Below are positions 1-5,350 of a stretch of 5,503 bases of DNA, piece after piece. This DNA comes from JBGOTP01 sp041476545 (GTDB taxonomy: Bacteria; Acidobacteriota; Vicinamibacteria; Vicinamibacterales; CAVVIG01), in assembly GCA_041476545.1 (NCBI GenBank), contig JBGOTP010000339.1:1-5503 (forward strand). The letters run 5' to 3'. Position 1 is the stretch's first letter, and every line of letters starts with the position of its first letter. The position numbers were made by a program, and so were the translations under genes. The notes beneath the pieces are model-generated. The model was not told where the DNA came from, did no database searches, and saw only the letters and a program-made list of their open reading frames with translations.

Positions 1-234
1 CTCGACCGGGCGACCCGCAAGCTCCGGATGTCGAAGCGGCAGTTTCTCGAAGAAGCCATTCAGCTGAGGGTCGAGCGGCTGGGTCGCGACGAACAGGGCG
101 ACGTCTGGTCCGAGACGCTCGGAGCGTGGCAGCGGCGCGAATCAGGCGCAACGACGATCCGACGAGCCAGGCGGGCGTTCCGACACGCGTTCGAGCGGCG
201 CCACGGAGCCAGCAGTGCGCGCCTACATCGATAG
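1..234 (+). CDS. VapB-like ribbon-helix-helix antitoxin (5' end outside window)
   Basis: The frame is open from the first base, so the start lies upstream. An internal ATG at 28 would cut into the DNA-binding domain and is probably not the start. The visible protein opens with LDRATRKLRMSKRQFLEEAI, the helix-turn-helix part of a ribbon-helix-helix (CopG/Arc-like) fold that binds operator DNA as a dimer. A tail of about 45 residues follows, rich in Arg, with W and ER motifs (GAWQRRES, RRAFRHAFERRHG), as in VapB antitoxins that wrap around a PIN toxin. The stop codon lies 20 bp inside the next gene, a PIN-domain protein, which supports a toxin-antitoxin pair. Family knowledge: such antitoxins neutralise the toxin and autorepress the operon. 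The promoter and operator would be upstream of the window. The family assignment rests on pattern and context. Confidence 0.75.
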   Translation, partial: LDRATRKLRMSKRQFLEEAIQLRVERLGRDEQGDVWSETLGAWQRRESGATTIRRARRAFRHAFERRHGASSARLHR

Positions 235-598
235 CGACATTCTGATCTGGCACCTTCGCGGCGAACGGAAGGCCGCGGCCTTGTTGCGCCGGCTGGCGGC
301 CGAGGCAGGAACGGACCTCTGGGTCGGCGCGCTCCAGCGCGCCGAAGTCGTGTTCTTCATGCGACCCGGTGAAGTGACAGCGACCCGTGCCTTTCTCTCG
401 CGTTTCAAGACGGAAGCCGTGACACAATCCATCGTCGATCACGGTGGCGATCTGTACCGGCGCTGGCATCCGTCTCACGGTGTCGATGTCCACGACGCGA
501 TACTAGCGGCGACCGCGGCGACGACCGGCGGCAAGATCTATACGCAGAATCTCAAGCACTATCCGATGCCCGATGTCGCCGTGTTGAAGGGCTGGTAG
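215..598 (+). CDS. vapC: VapC-like PIN-domain ribonuclease toxin
   Basis: A complete 127-residue protein, the normal length for VapC. The start is GTG at 215, with GGAG at 205-208 six bases upstream. It overlaps the antitoxin gene by 20 bp, implying translational coupling. The PIN acidic residues are visible: D6 and D8 in YIDSDILIW, E44 in the middle (RAEVVF), and D91/D94 in DVHDAILAATA. The C-terminal YTQNLKHYPMPD resembles the family's T-x-N-x-x-H-[FY] segment, with N112 and H115. Family knowledge: VapC toxins are Mg-dependent endoribonucleases, often cleaving tRNA or rRNA loops, and are held inactive by VapB. All expected catalytic acids are present, so the toxin looks intact. The exact RNA target cannot be read from the sequence. 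Confidence 0.9.
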   Translation: MRAYIDSDILIWHLRGERKAAALLRRLAAEAGTDLWVGALQRAEVVFFMRPGEVTATRAFLSRFKTEAVTQSIVDHGGDLYRRWHPSHGVDVHDAILAATAATTGGKIYTQNLKHYPMPDVAVLKGW

Positions 599-610
599 CG
601 TGGATATCAG

Positions 611-618
611 AGGGAGGT
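611..618 (+). promoter_or_regulatory. Strong Shine-Dalgarno for the 623 membrane gene
   Basis: AGGGAGGT lies four bases before the ATG at 623. It decides the start of the interrupted membrane-protein gene. The gap after the vapC stop is only 24 bp, so the gene may be read through from the toxin-antitoxin transcript, though no promoter was recognised in the gap. Confidence 0.7.
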
Positions 619-622
619 CGGA

Positions 623-1182
623 ATGACAGGACTGTCCGCCTTGTGGCTCCCGATCCTGCTGTCGGCGGTGTTTGTCTTCGTTGCGAGTTCCCTCATCCAC
701 ATGGCGTCGCCGTGGCACAAGGGCGACTACCCGATGATGCCGAATCAGGACAAAGTGATGGATGCCCTTCGCCCGTTCGCCATTCCGCCGGGCGACTACA
801 TGACGCCCCGGCCGTCGAGCCGCGAGGACATGCGCTCGCCTGCGTTCGCCGAAAAAATGAAGAAAGGCCCGGTGATGGTGCTGACGATGATGCAGAACGG
901 GCCCATGGCCATGGGGAAAACCTTCGTGCTCTGGTTTCTCTACACGGCGTCGTCGGCCTGTTCGCTGCATACGTGGCAGGGCGCGCACTGCCCGTGGGCG
1001 CGTCCCATCTTCGCGTTTTCCAGTTCGCCGGCGCCACGGCGTTCATCGGATACTCGGTCGCCCTCTGGCAGATGTCGATCTGGTATCGCCGCGCCTGGAG
1101 TACGACCATCAAGGCCACGGTTGACGGGCTGATCTACGCGCTCCTCACGGCGGGAACCTTCGGATGGCTGTGGCCCCGCTAG
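623..1182 (+). pseudogene. Conserved integral membrane protein, unknown function, interrupted by a -1 frameshift
   Basis: The reading frame starting at 623 gives a hydrophobic N-terminal helix (LWLPILLSAVFVFVASSLIH), then a soluble stretch with HKGDYPMMPNQDK and FAIPPGDYMTPR, then a second helix that begins KTFVLWFLY. After about 943 this frame turns into low-quality sequence. The next frame takes over with VVGLFAAYVAGRAL, FQFAGATAFIGYSVALWQMSIWYRRAWSTT and VDGLIYALLTAGTFGWLWPR, ending at 1182. The region is 560 bp; one missing base restores 561 bp, or 186 residues plus stop. The joined product would have about four membrane helices. No function is assigned. I recall similar uncharacterised proteins in Acidobacteriota but cannot check this. 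The break could be a real mutation or a sequencing error. No canonical -1 slippery heptamer lies at the junction, so programmed frameshifting is less likely. Confidence 0.7.
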
Positions 1183-1210
1183 CGCAGCTTTCAGTTCGGT
1201 GTAGCGCGTC

Positions 1211-1376
1211 GTCCTTGGTACTTTGGCCTTGGTTCATGGTCCGTCCTTCGTCCTCTGGTCCTTCGTCCATGTGCTGCACGGGGATCGGGACGAATCCGAC
1301 CAAGTACCAAGGACCAAATACGACCAGGGACCAGGGACGGACCAGGGACGAAGAACCAAGGTCCAAGGACCGGTCC
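1211..1376. repeat. Inverted cluster of degenerate heptamer repeats (GACCAAG / CTTGGTC)
   Basis: The right arm (about 1298-1376) is built of 7-bp units: GACCAAG at 1298, TACCAAG at 1305, GACCAAA at 1312, GACCAGG at 1322, 1329 and 1340, GACGAAG at 1347, AACCAAG at 1354 and GTCCAAG at 1361. The left arm (about 1212-1268) carries the reverse complement: CTTGGTA 1214, CTTTGGC 1221, CTTGGTT 1228, CATGGTC 1235, CTTCGTC 1246 and 1261. The arms contain a perfect 13-bp inverted pair (1211-1223 with 1302-1314), and a 9-bp pair (1227-1235 with 1353-1361). GTCCTTCGTCC occurs twice in the left arm (1243, 1258). A 10-bp palindrome, GGACCGGTCC, closes the right arm at 1367-1376. The block fills the space between two convergent genes and could fold into a long imperfect hairpin. 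A terminator or mRNA 3'-end role is inference; no T-tract is present. Confidence 0.75.
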
Positions 1377-1378
1377 GC

Positions 1379-1510
1379 TCAGTACTGGTTTGGCCACGAG
1401 CGAACGTCCGGCGGGTCGAAGTGTTTGACGGTGTTGATGAGCGTCAGCGCGCACAACGCGCAAAATGCCGCCGCCGAGAACCCAATGACATACGCGATAC
1501 CTGGTGTCAT
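1379..1510 (-). CDS. Small single-pass membrane protein (43 aa), unknown function
   Basis: Starting at the ATG at 1510 (minus strand) the product is 43 residues: a short N-terminus (MTPG), one hydrophobic helix at about residues 5-27 (IAYVIGFSAAAFCALCALTL) with two cysteines, and a polar tail with KHFDPPDVRSWPNQY. This is the shape of a real small membrane protein, and third codon positions are mostly G or C, like the neighbours. The frame stays open further upstream to an ATG at 1561, but that extension runs through the hairpin repeats and looks non-coding. A Shine-Dalgarno candidate GGAGGG (plus-strand 1522-1527) sits 11 bases from the start, which is long; GGTGGG sits 7 bases away. The stop is 2 bp from the heptamer repeat block. 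The helix could serve as an accessory subunit of a membrane complex, but no family was recognised. Confidence 0.5.
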   Translation of the reverse strand: MTPGIAYVIGFSAAAFCALCALTLINTVKHFDPPDVRSWPNQY

Positions 1511-1538
1511 ATCAGTACCCACCCTCCGCCAAGAGCAT

Positions 1539-1592
1539 GTCCGACTAAAGTCGGACGCCACATCTGATGTGGGATCCGGCCCTAAGCCGGAT
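1539..1592. repeat. Three back-to-back perfect hairpins
   Basis: Three inverted repeats follow one another with a single base between them. Hairpin 1 is GTCCGACT (1539-1546), AA, AGTCGGAC (1549-1556). Hairpin 2 is CCACATC (1558-1564), T, GATGTGG (1566-1572). Hairpin 3 is ATCCGGC (1574-1580), CCTAA, GCCGGAT (1586-1592). All three stems are perfect and have different sequences, so this is not a tandem copy of one unit. The spacers of hairpins 1 and 2 are too short for full closure, so the ends of those stems would open to form the loop. The array lies 29 bp before the start of the small membrane gene on the minus strand and 228 bp before hsp20 on the plus strand. It resembles the REP-like structured repeats scattered in some GC-rich genomes; membership in such a family is inference. 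Confidence 0.7.
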
Positions 1593-1819
1593 TGGCCCCT
1601 AGAGTTCAGGTGATCACTTCAGCAAGCGGCGTGCCCGGCCGGGAGGGTCTCGTGGGCCATGGACGCCCGGACTCGCTCTGACTTCCGACGGTCCGGCGCC
1701 ACGCGCTCTCATCGCCGAAAACCCGTCAGTTGCCGAACACGATCTGGCCGCGGATCAAGGATCGCGTGCATACCGATTCCGGTACGTGCGTTGCTTGAAT
1801 TCGGGTCAAGGAGGTCGTT
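1593..1819. other. Intergenic leader of hsp20, no gene seen
   Basis: No credible coding region is visible on either strand. A palindrome GTGATCAC occurs at 1610-1617, and a short hairpin TACCG-ATTC-CGGTA lies at about 1773-1786. I looked for a CIRCE element (TTAGCACTC inverted repeat) and for a sigma-32-type promoter and found neither in convincing form. TTGCCG at 1730 with GATCAA 17 bp later is only a weak promoter candidate. The heat-control mechanism of hsp20 is therefore not evident here. Confidence 0.5.
1808..1815 (+). promoter_or_regulatory. Strong Shine-Dalgarno of hsp20
   Basis: AAGGAGGT lies four bases before the ATG at 1820. It is a near-perfect anti-16S match and fixes the hsp20 start; it predicts efficient translation once the mRNA is made. 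Confidence 0.8.
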
Positions 1820-2266
1820 ATGAATATCGTGAGATGGGATCCGTTTCGGGAGCTCGAAGGCATGCAGGCTCGTTTGAATCGTATGTTCGGCGAGCGCCCG
1901 CTCCGCGGCATCGATAGCGAGAATCTGTCGTTTGCGGCGTGGGCGCCGGCAGTGGACATTCAGGAGACCGACACCGAGTACATCGTCAAAGCCGATCTTC
2001 CTGAGGTCAAGAGAGAGGACGTCAAGGTTGAGTTCGAGGATGGCGTGCTGACCGTCGAAGGCGAGCGCAAGCAGGACAAGGAGGAGAAAGGCAAGAAGTT
2101 CCACAAGATCGAGCGCGAGTACGGGAAGTTCGTGCGCCGCTTTGCGCTGCCGACCGAGGTCGACGCCGCCAGGCTGTCGGCGGAATTCAAGGAGGGCGTG
2201 CTGAACGTGCACCTTCCAAAGTCGCTGAACGGCAAGGCCAAGGCCATCAGCGTTAAGGTTGCGTAG
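1820..2266 (+). CDS. Small heat-shock protein, Hsp20/alpha-crystallin family
   Basis: A complete 148-residue protein, the usual length for bacterial class A small heat-shock proteins. The N-terminal arm starts MNIVRWDPFRELEGMQARLNRMF, typical of the family. The alpha-crystallin domain runs from about residue 41 (WAPAVDIQET) to 134, with DLPEVKREDVKVEFEDGVLTVEGER in the middle, YGKFVRRFALP at 101-111 and the signature GVLNVHLPK at 126-134. The C-terminal tail carries the I-x-V oligomerisation motif (ISV, 143-145). Family knowledge: these proteins form cytoplasmic oligomers that hold unfolding proteins without ATP, for later refolding by DnaK/ClpB. The gene stands alone, with 156 bp before the ATPase gene. 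No terminator with a T-tract was found after it, so read-through into the ATPase gene is possible. Confidence 0.97.
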   Translation: MNIVRWDPFRELEGMQARLNRMFGERPLRGIDSENLSFAAWAPAVDIQETDTEYIVKADLPEVKREDVKVEFEDGVLTVEGERKQDKEEKGKKFHKIEREYGKFVRRFALPTEVDAARLSAEFKEGVLNVHLPKSLNGKAKAISVKVA

Positions 2267-2422
2267 CGTCCCGATTCGACGGGCGGGCGTCAGGGCTCTC
2301 ATTGCCCCGGCGCCCGCGTCCTCCCCTGGGAAGATTTCCCCCGCCAGACCGAAAAACTCCGCACGTGATCACCCGGCGGGTCGCGCTGCCGCTCGCGGTA
2401 TGCTCGCACCCAGGGTGAATCG
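2267..2422 (+). other. Intergenic leader between hsp20 and the P-type ATPase
   Basis: The spacer holds weak dyads only: CCCG-ATTCGA-CGGG at 2270-2283 just after the hsp20 stop, and GGGAA-GAT-TTCCC at 2328-2340. Neither has a T-tract, so I do not call a terminator. A palindrome GTGATCAC lies at 2365-2372, 50 bp before the ATPase start, and the same 8-mer occurs upstream of hsp20 at 1610. AGGGTGA at 2412-2418 is the likely ribosome binding site of the ATPase, four bases before its ATG. TATGCT at 2399 looks like a -10 box, but no matching -35 box was found. Confidence 0.4.
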
Positions 2423-4324
2423 ATGACGTCCGCTTCCGCGCCTCCCACGTCTGGTCGCTCCGATGCGCCGGCAGGGATCGCGCTCAGCTCAGATGCGCGC
2501 ATTGCTCTCCTGGCGCTCGGCGGGATCGTAAGCCACGTGTGGTTGCGCTACGGCAGCCGGGTTCAGGGCTTCTGGGTCGACGCTCCCGTACTCGCGGTCC
2601 TGCTCGCAGGCGGACTCCCGCTGGTCGTGCGCCTCGTCTGGCGCGGCCTGCACGGGCAATTCGGCGCCGACCACCTCGCCGGCATTTCAATCATTGCCTC
2701 GACGCTCCTCGAGCAGTATCTGGCCGGCGCGATCGTCGTGTTGATGCTCTCAGGCGGAAATACGCTCGAACAGTTTGCGGTTGCCGAGGCCACGTCGGTG
2801 CTGCGGGCCCTGGCCAAGCGGGTCCCGGTCCTGGCTCATCGCCGGCGCGGGAAGGGGTTCGAAGACGTTCCGGTGGGCGACATCCTCGTTGGCGATGACG
2901 TGTCCGTGCTCCCTCACGAAATCTGTCCGGTCGACGGTGAAGTGGTCCAGGGGCACGGGACCATGGACGAATCGTATCTGACCGGCGAGCCATTCATCAT
3001 TTCGAAGGGTCCCGGCGCCAAGGTCCTGTCTGGCGCCATCAATGGTGATTCCTCGCTGGAGATTCGGGCGATCCGCGTAGCGGCGGATTCGCGCTACGCG
3101 CAAATCATGCAGGTGATGCAGGACGCCGAGCAGCGACGACCGAATCTCCGGCGCGTCGGCGATCAACTGGGCGCATGGTACACGCCGTTTGCGGTCGTGA
3201 TCGCGGCGTTCGCGTGGTACTGGACGGGGAACCCGATGCGGTTTCTCAGCGTCGTCGTGGTCGCGACGCCCTGTCCTCTGCTGATCGCGATTCCGGTGGC
3301 GATCATTGGCGCGATTTCAACGGCCGCCCGTCGGGGCGTGATCGTCAAGGACCCGGCCGCGCTCGAACAGCTCACGCTCTGTCAGACGATGATCCTCGAC
3401 AAGACCGGGACGCTGACGTACGGACGGCCGAGCTTGAGCGATGAAGTCTACGCGCAGCCGTTTACCCGCGAGCGCGTGCTGCCCGTGGTGGCGGCGATGG
3501 AACGATACAGCCGTCATCCTCTTGCCGCCGCCATCGTCCAGGCGGCCGCCGACGCGCGGTTTCCGCTGCCGGACGTCGAGTGGATCCGCGAAGAAGCCGG
3601 TGTCGGCTTGCGTGGACGTGTGAGCGGGACCGACGTATTGATCACGAACCGCGCCCAGGCCGCGAGCCGTTTTGCGATTCCACAAGGCCAGGCAACCGGC
3701 CTGGAATGCGTCGTCGTGATCGACGATCGCTACGCGGCCATCTATCGATTCCACGACGTGCCGCGGCCAGACAGCCGGGGGTTTGTCGATCACCTGGCGC
3801 CGAAGCATGGATTTTCGCGCGTGCTGCTCGTGTCGGGCGATCGCGAAACGGAAGTCCGACGGCTGGCCGAGGCGGTTGCCATTACCGCCTTTCATGCGGA
3901 GACGTCGCCCGAAGAGAAGGTTCGGATCGTGAGGCAGGAGACGCAGCGGGCGAAGACGTTGTTCATCGGCGATGGGATCAACGACGCGCCCGCGCTGATG
4001 GCCGCGACCGTTGGCATCGCGTTCGGTCAGCACAGCGACGTGACGTCGGAGGCCGCACGCGTGGTCATCATCGACACGTCGTTGTCGAAGGTCGATGAGC
4101 TCCTGCACATCAGCTACCGCTTGCGACGCGTTGCGCTTCAGAGCGCGATCGGCGGCATGCTGCTGAGCGGCGTGGGAATGGCATTCGCGGCAGCCGGCGT
4201 CCTGTCGCCAGTCGCCGGGGCAGTGGCCCAGGAGGTCATCGATCTCGTGGCCGTGCTCAATGCCTTGCGCACCGCGCGAACGCCGGCGTCCCTGACGGAT
4301 TTCGACGCTCGTCCGCGATCGTAG
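2423..4324 (+). CDS. Heavy-metal-translocating P1B-type ATPase with TPCP motif
   Basis: A complete 633-residue pump. Two N-terminal helices (about 25-43 and 53-73) are followed by a helix pair at 84-113. The actuator domain has DESYLTGEP (182-190). Helices at 252-268 and 273-297 follow, the latter carrying the metal-site motif TPCP (282-285). The phosphorylation site is DKTGT (D326). The nucleotide domain has the P1B-specific HP pair (H365-P366) and the hinge GDGINDAP (516-523). The last two helices lie at about 573-613 and end QEVIDLVAVLNALR. Family knowledge: P1B ATPases export metal ions from the cytoplasm using ATP. TPC in place of CPC (Cu, Zn/Cd) or SPC (Co/Fe type) places it in a less-studied group, so the metal is uncertain. 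There is no N-terminal HMA domain or CxxC, and no C-terminal hemerythrin domain. It may be co-transcribed with hsp20 and converges on the SCO gene. Confidence 0.93.
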   Translation: MTSASAPPTSGRSDAPAGIALSSDARIALLALGGIVSHVWLRYGSRVQGFWVDAPVLAVLLAGGLPLVVRLVWRGLHGQFGADHLAGISIIASTLLEQYLAGAIVVLMLSGGNTLEQFAVAEATSVLRALAKRVPVLAHRRRGKGFEDVPVGDILVGDDVSVLPHEICPVDGEVVQGHGTMDESYLTGEPFIISKGPGAKVLSGAINGDSSLEIRAIRVAADSRYAQIMQVMQDAEQRRPNLRRVGDQLGAWYTPFAVVIAAFAWYWTGNPMRFLSVVVVATPCPLLIAIPVAIIGAISTAARRGVIVKDPAALEQLTLCQTMILDKTGTLTYGRPSLSDEVYAQPFTRERVLPVVAAMERYSRHPLAAAIVQAAADARFPLPDVEWIREEAGVGLRGRVSGTDVLITNRAQAASRFAIPQGQATGLECVVVIDDRYAAIYRFHDVPRPDSRGFVDHLAPKHGFSRVLLVSGDRETEVRRLAEAVAITAFHAETSPEEKVRIVRQETQRAKTLFIGDGINDAPALMAATVGIAFGQHSDVTSEAARVVIIDTSLSKVDELLHISYRLRRVALQSAIGGMLLSGVGMAFAAAGVLSPVAGAVAQEVIDLVAVLNALRTARTPASLTDFDARPRS

Positions 4325-4333
4325 CCGTGCGCG

Positions 4334-5350
4334 CTATTGCAGGGCCTCGATATCCGCGATCAGCTGATCGATCGCGTGCGGCTGTGTTCCGTCGTAAACC
4401 CCACGAAGCCTGCCGTCGGCATCCACCAGCAGCAGTGTTTCGGTGTGCAGGAACGCGCCGGATCCCTCATCCGCGGCGCGCACGCGGTCGTCGTCGGCGA
4501 AATAGGACGACCGAGCGAGTTGATAGATCTGCCGCCTGTCGCCAGTGACCAGCCACCAGCGCGACGGATCGATGCCGCGCTCGCGCCCGAACGATGAGAG
4601 CCTTGCCGGTGTGTCGGTCTCGGGCGTCACCGTGTACGAAACGATCACCGCTCGCTGTCCATCAATTGCCTGCTGTACGCGGGACAGCTGGCGCACGACA
4701 ATCGGGCAGACGGCCGCGCACTGGGTGTAGATGAAGCTCGCCACGTAGATTCGGCCGCGGAGGTTGTTGTCCGACACCCGCGCCCCGGTCTGCATCGTCA
4801 GCTGGAACGGCGCGACACGGTGTTCGACCGGCGACCAATGCGGCGTGAAGTCCGGGCCATCGTAGTAGGGGAGCTGCGGTCGCTCCGCATCGACATGGAC
4901 CGGAATGTTGACGCGGGTATTGACGGCGACATTGATGGGGACAGTGACTGAGTCGAAGGTGACCGGCACGCACGGCGTCGCGTTTACCAGACCGTACCGC
5001 CGGCCGCCTTTCACCTCGTAGTTGAGGTAAAGCGTGCCGTCCCCTGTCCACGATTGCTGCAGGCCGGCTTCGTGGCCGTTGGTGTAGTGCCGCCGTTCGT
5101 ACGGCCGGCCACTCTCGTACCACGTCCGGTACTCGCCTTCATACGCCTCGTCTCGGTATGTGACGTCAGACTTCAAGTGACCGTTCGGCCAGAACTGCTG
5201 TCGCCGGCCGTCCCTCTTTTCGACCCGCGCCGCTGACGTTTCAGGTTGCGGCCCATGTGAGGCTGACGGCGCCGCCAGCGCGGCGACCGTGATAATCGCC
5301 ACCGCCCATCGGACGCTCGCTGGGGCCAGGCCGCGACTCACGGCCCCCAT
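4334..5350 (-). CDS. Secreted SCO1/SenC-like protein with N-terminal MORN_2 repeats
   Basis: The start is taken at ATG 5350, giving 338 residues, because it overlaps the stop of the upstream gene as TGATG. An ATG at 5386 is in frame but lies inside that gene and lacks a spaced ribosome site. Residues 13-31 form a signal peptide (VRWAVAIITVAALAA). Residues 48-121 hold about three MORN_2 (YwqK-like) repeats with WPNGHLK, YESGRPYERRHYTNG and GDGTLYLNYEVKGGRRYG. A V-rich linker (135-154) leads to the SCO thioredoxin-like domain at about 160-338. It keeps the copper ligands: CAAVC (C211, C215) and H302 in FLHTETLLLVDADGR; VTPETDTP (241-248) matches the family's DPERDTP segment. Family knowledge: SCO proteins deliver copper to, or reduce, the CuA site of cytochrome oxidase outside the cytoplasmic membrane. 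With no membrane anchor beyond the signal peptide, it may be free in the periplasm. The MORN part's role is unknown. Confidence 0.9.
   Translation of the reverse strand: MGAVSRGLAPASVRWAVAIITVAALAAPSASHGPQPETSAARVEKRDGRRQQFWPNGHLKSDVTYRDEAYEGEYRTWYESGRPYERRHYTNGHEAGLQQSWTGDGTLYLNYEVKGGRRYGLVNATPCVPVTFDSVTVPINVAVNTRVNIPVHVDAERPQLPYYDGPDFTPHWSPVEHRVAPFQLTMQTGARVSDNNLRGRIYVASFIYTQCAAVCPIVVRQLSRVQQAIDGQRAVIVSYTVTPETDTPARLSSFGRERGIDPSRWWLVTGDRRQIYQLARSSYFADDDRVRAADEGSGAFLHTETLLLVDADGRLRGVYDGTQPHAIDQLIADIEALQ

Noticed and set aside
911..922. Programmed -1 frameshift at GGGGAAAA
   Set aside because: In the gene's frame the codons are GGG AAA ACC; a -1 slip would pair the AAA tRNA with GAA. It would also skip the hydrophobic TFVLWFLY segment. 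The natural junction is about 25 bp downstream, where there is no slippery site.
1211..1592. CRISPR array
   Set aside because: The repeats are 7 bp or single hairpins without regular unique spacers, and no cas gene is present.
1145..1613. Open frames on both strands through 1145-1613 (73, 149, 90 and 114 residues)
   Set aside because: They read through the 7-bp repeat block and give low-complexity peptides rich in GPW/SLV or TKD/GR patterns, with no domain and no ribosome site. They are by-products of the repeats.
1709..2302. 197-residue open frame antisense to hsp20
   Set aside because: Covers the complete hsp20 gene in reverse; Leu/Asp-rich composition reflects complementary codons, not a protein.
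2268..2340. Rho-independent terminator after hsp20
   Set aside because: The dyads at 2270-2283 and 2328-2340 have stems of only 4-5 bp and no T-tract.
3317..4108. 263-residue open frame antisense to the ATPase
   Set aside because: It mirrors a strongly supported P-type ATPase; long antisense frames are expected in GC-rich genes. The product has no recognisable domain.
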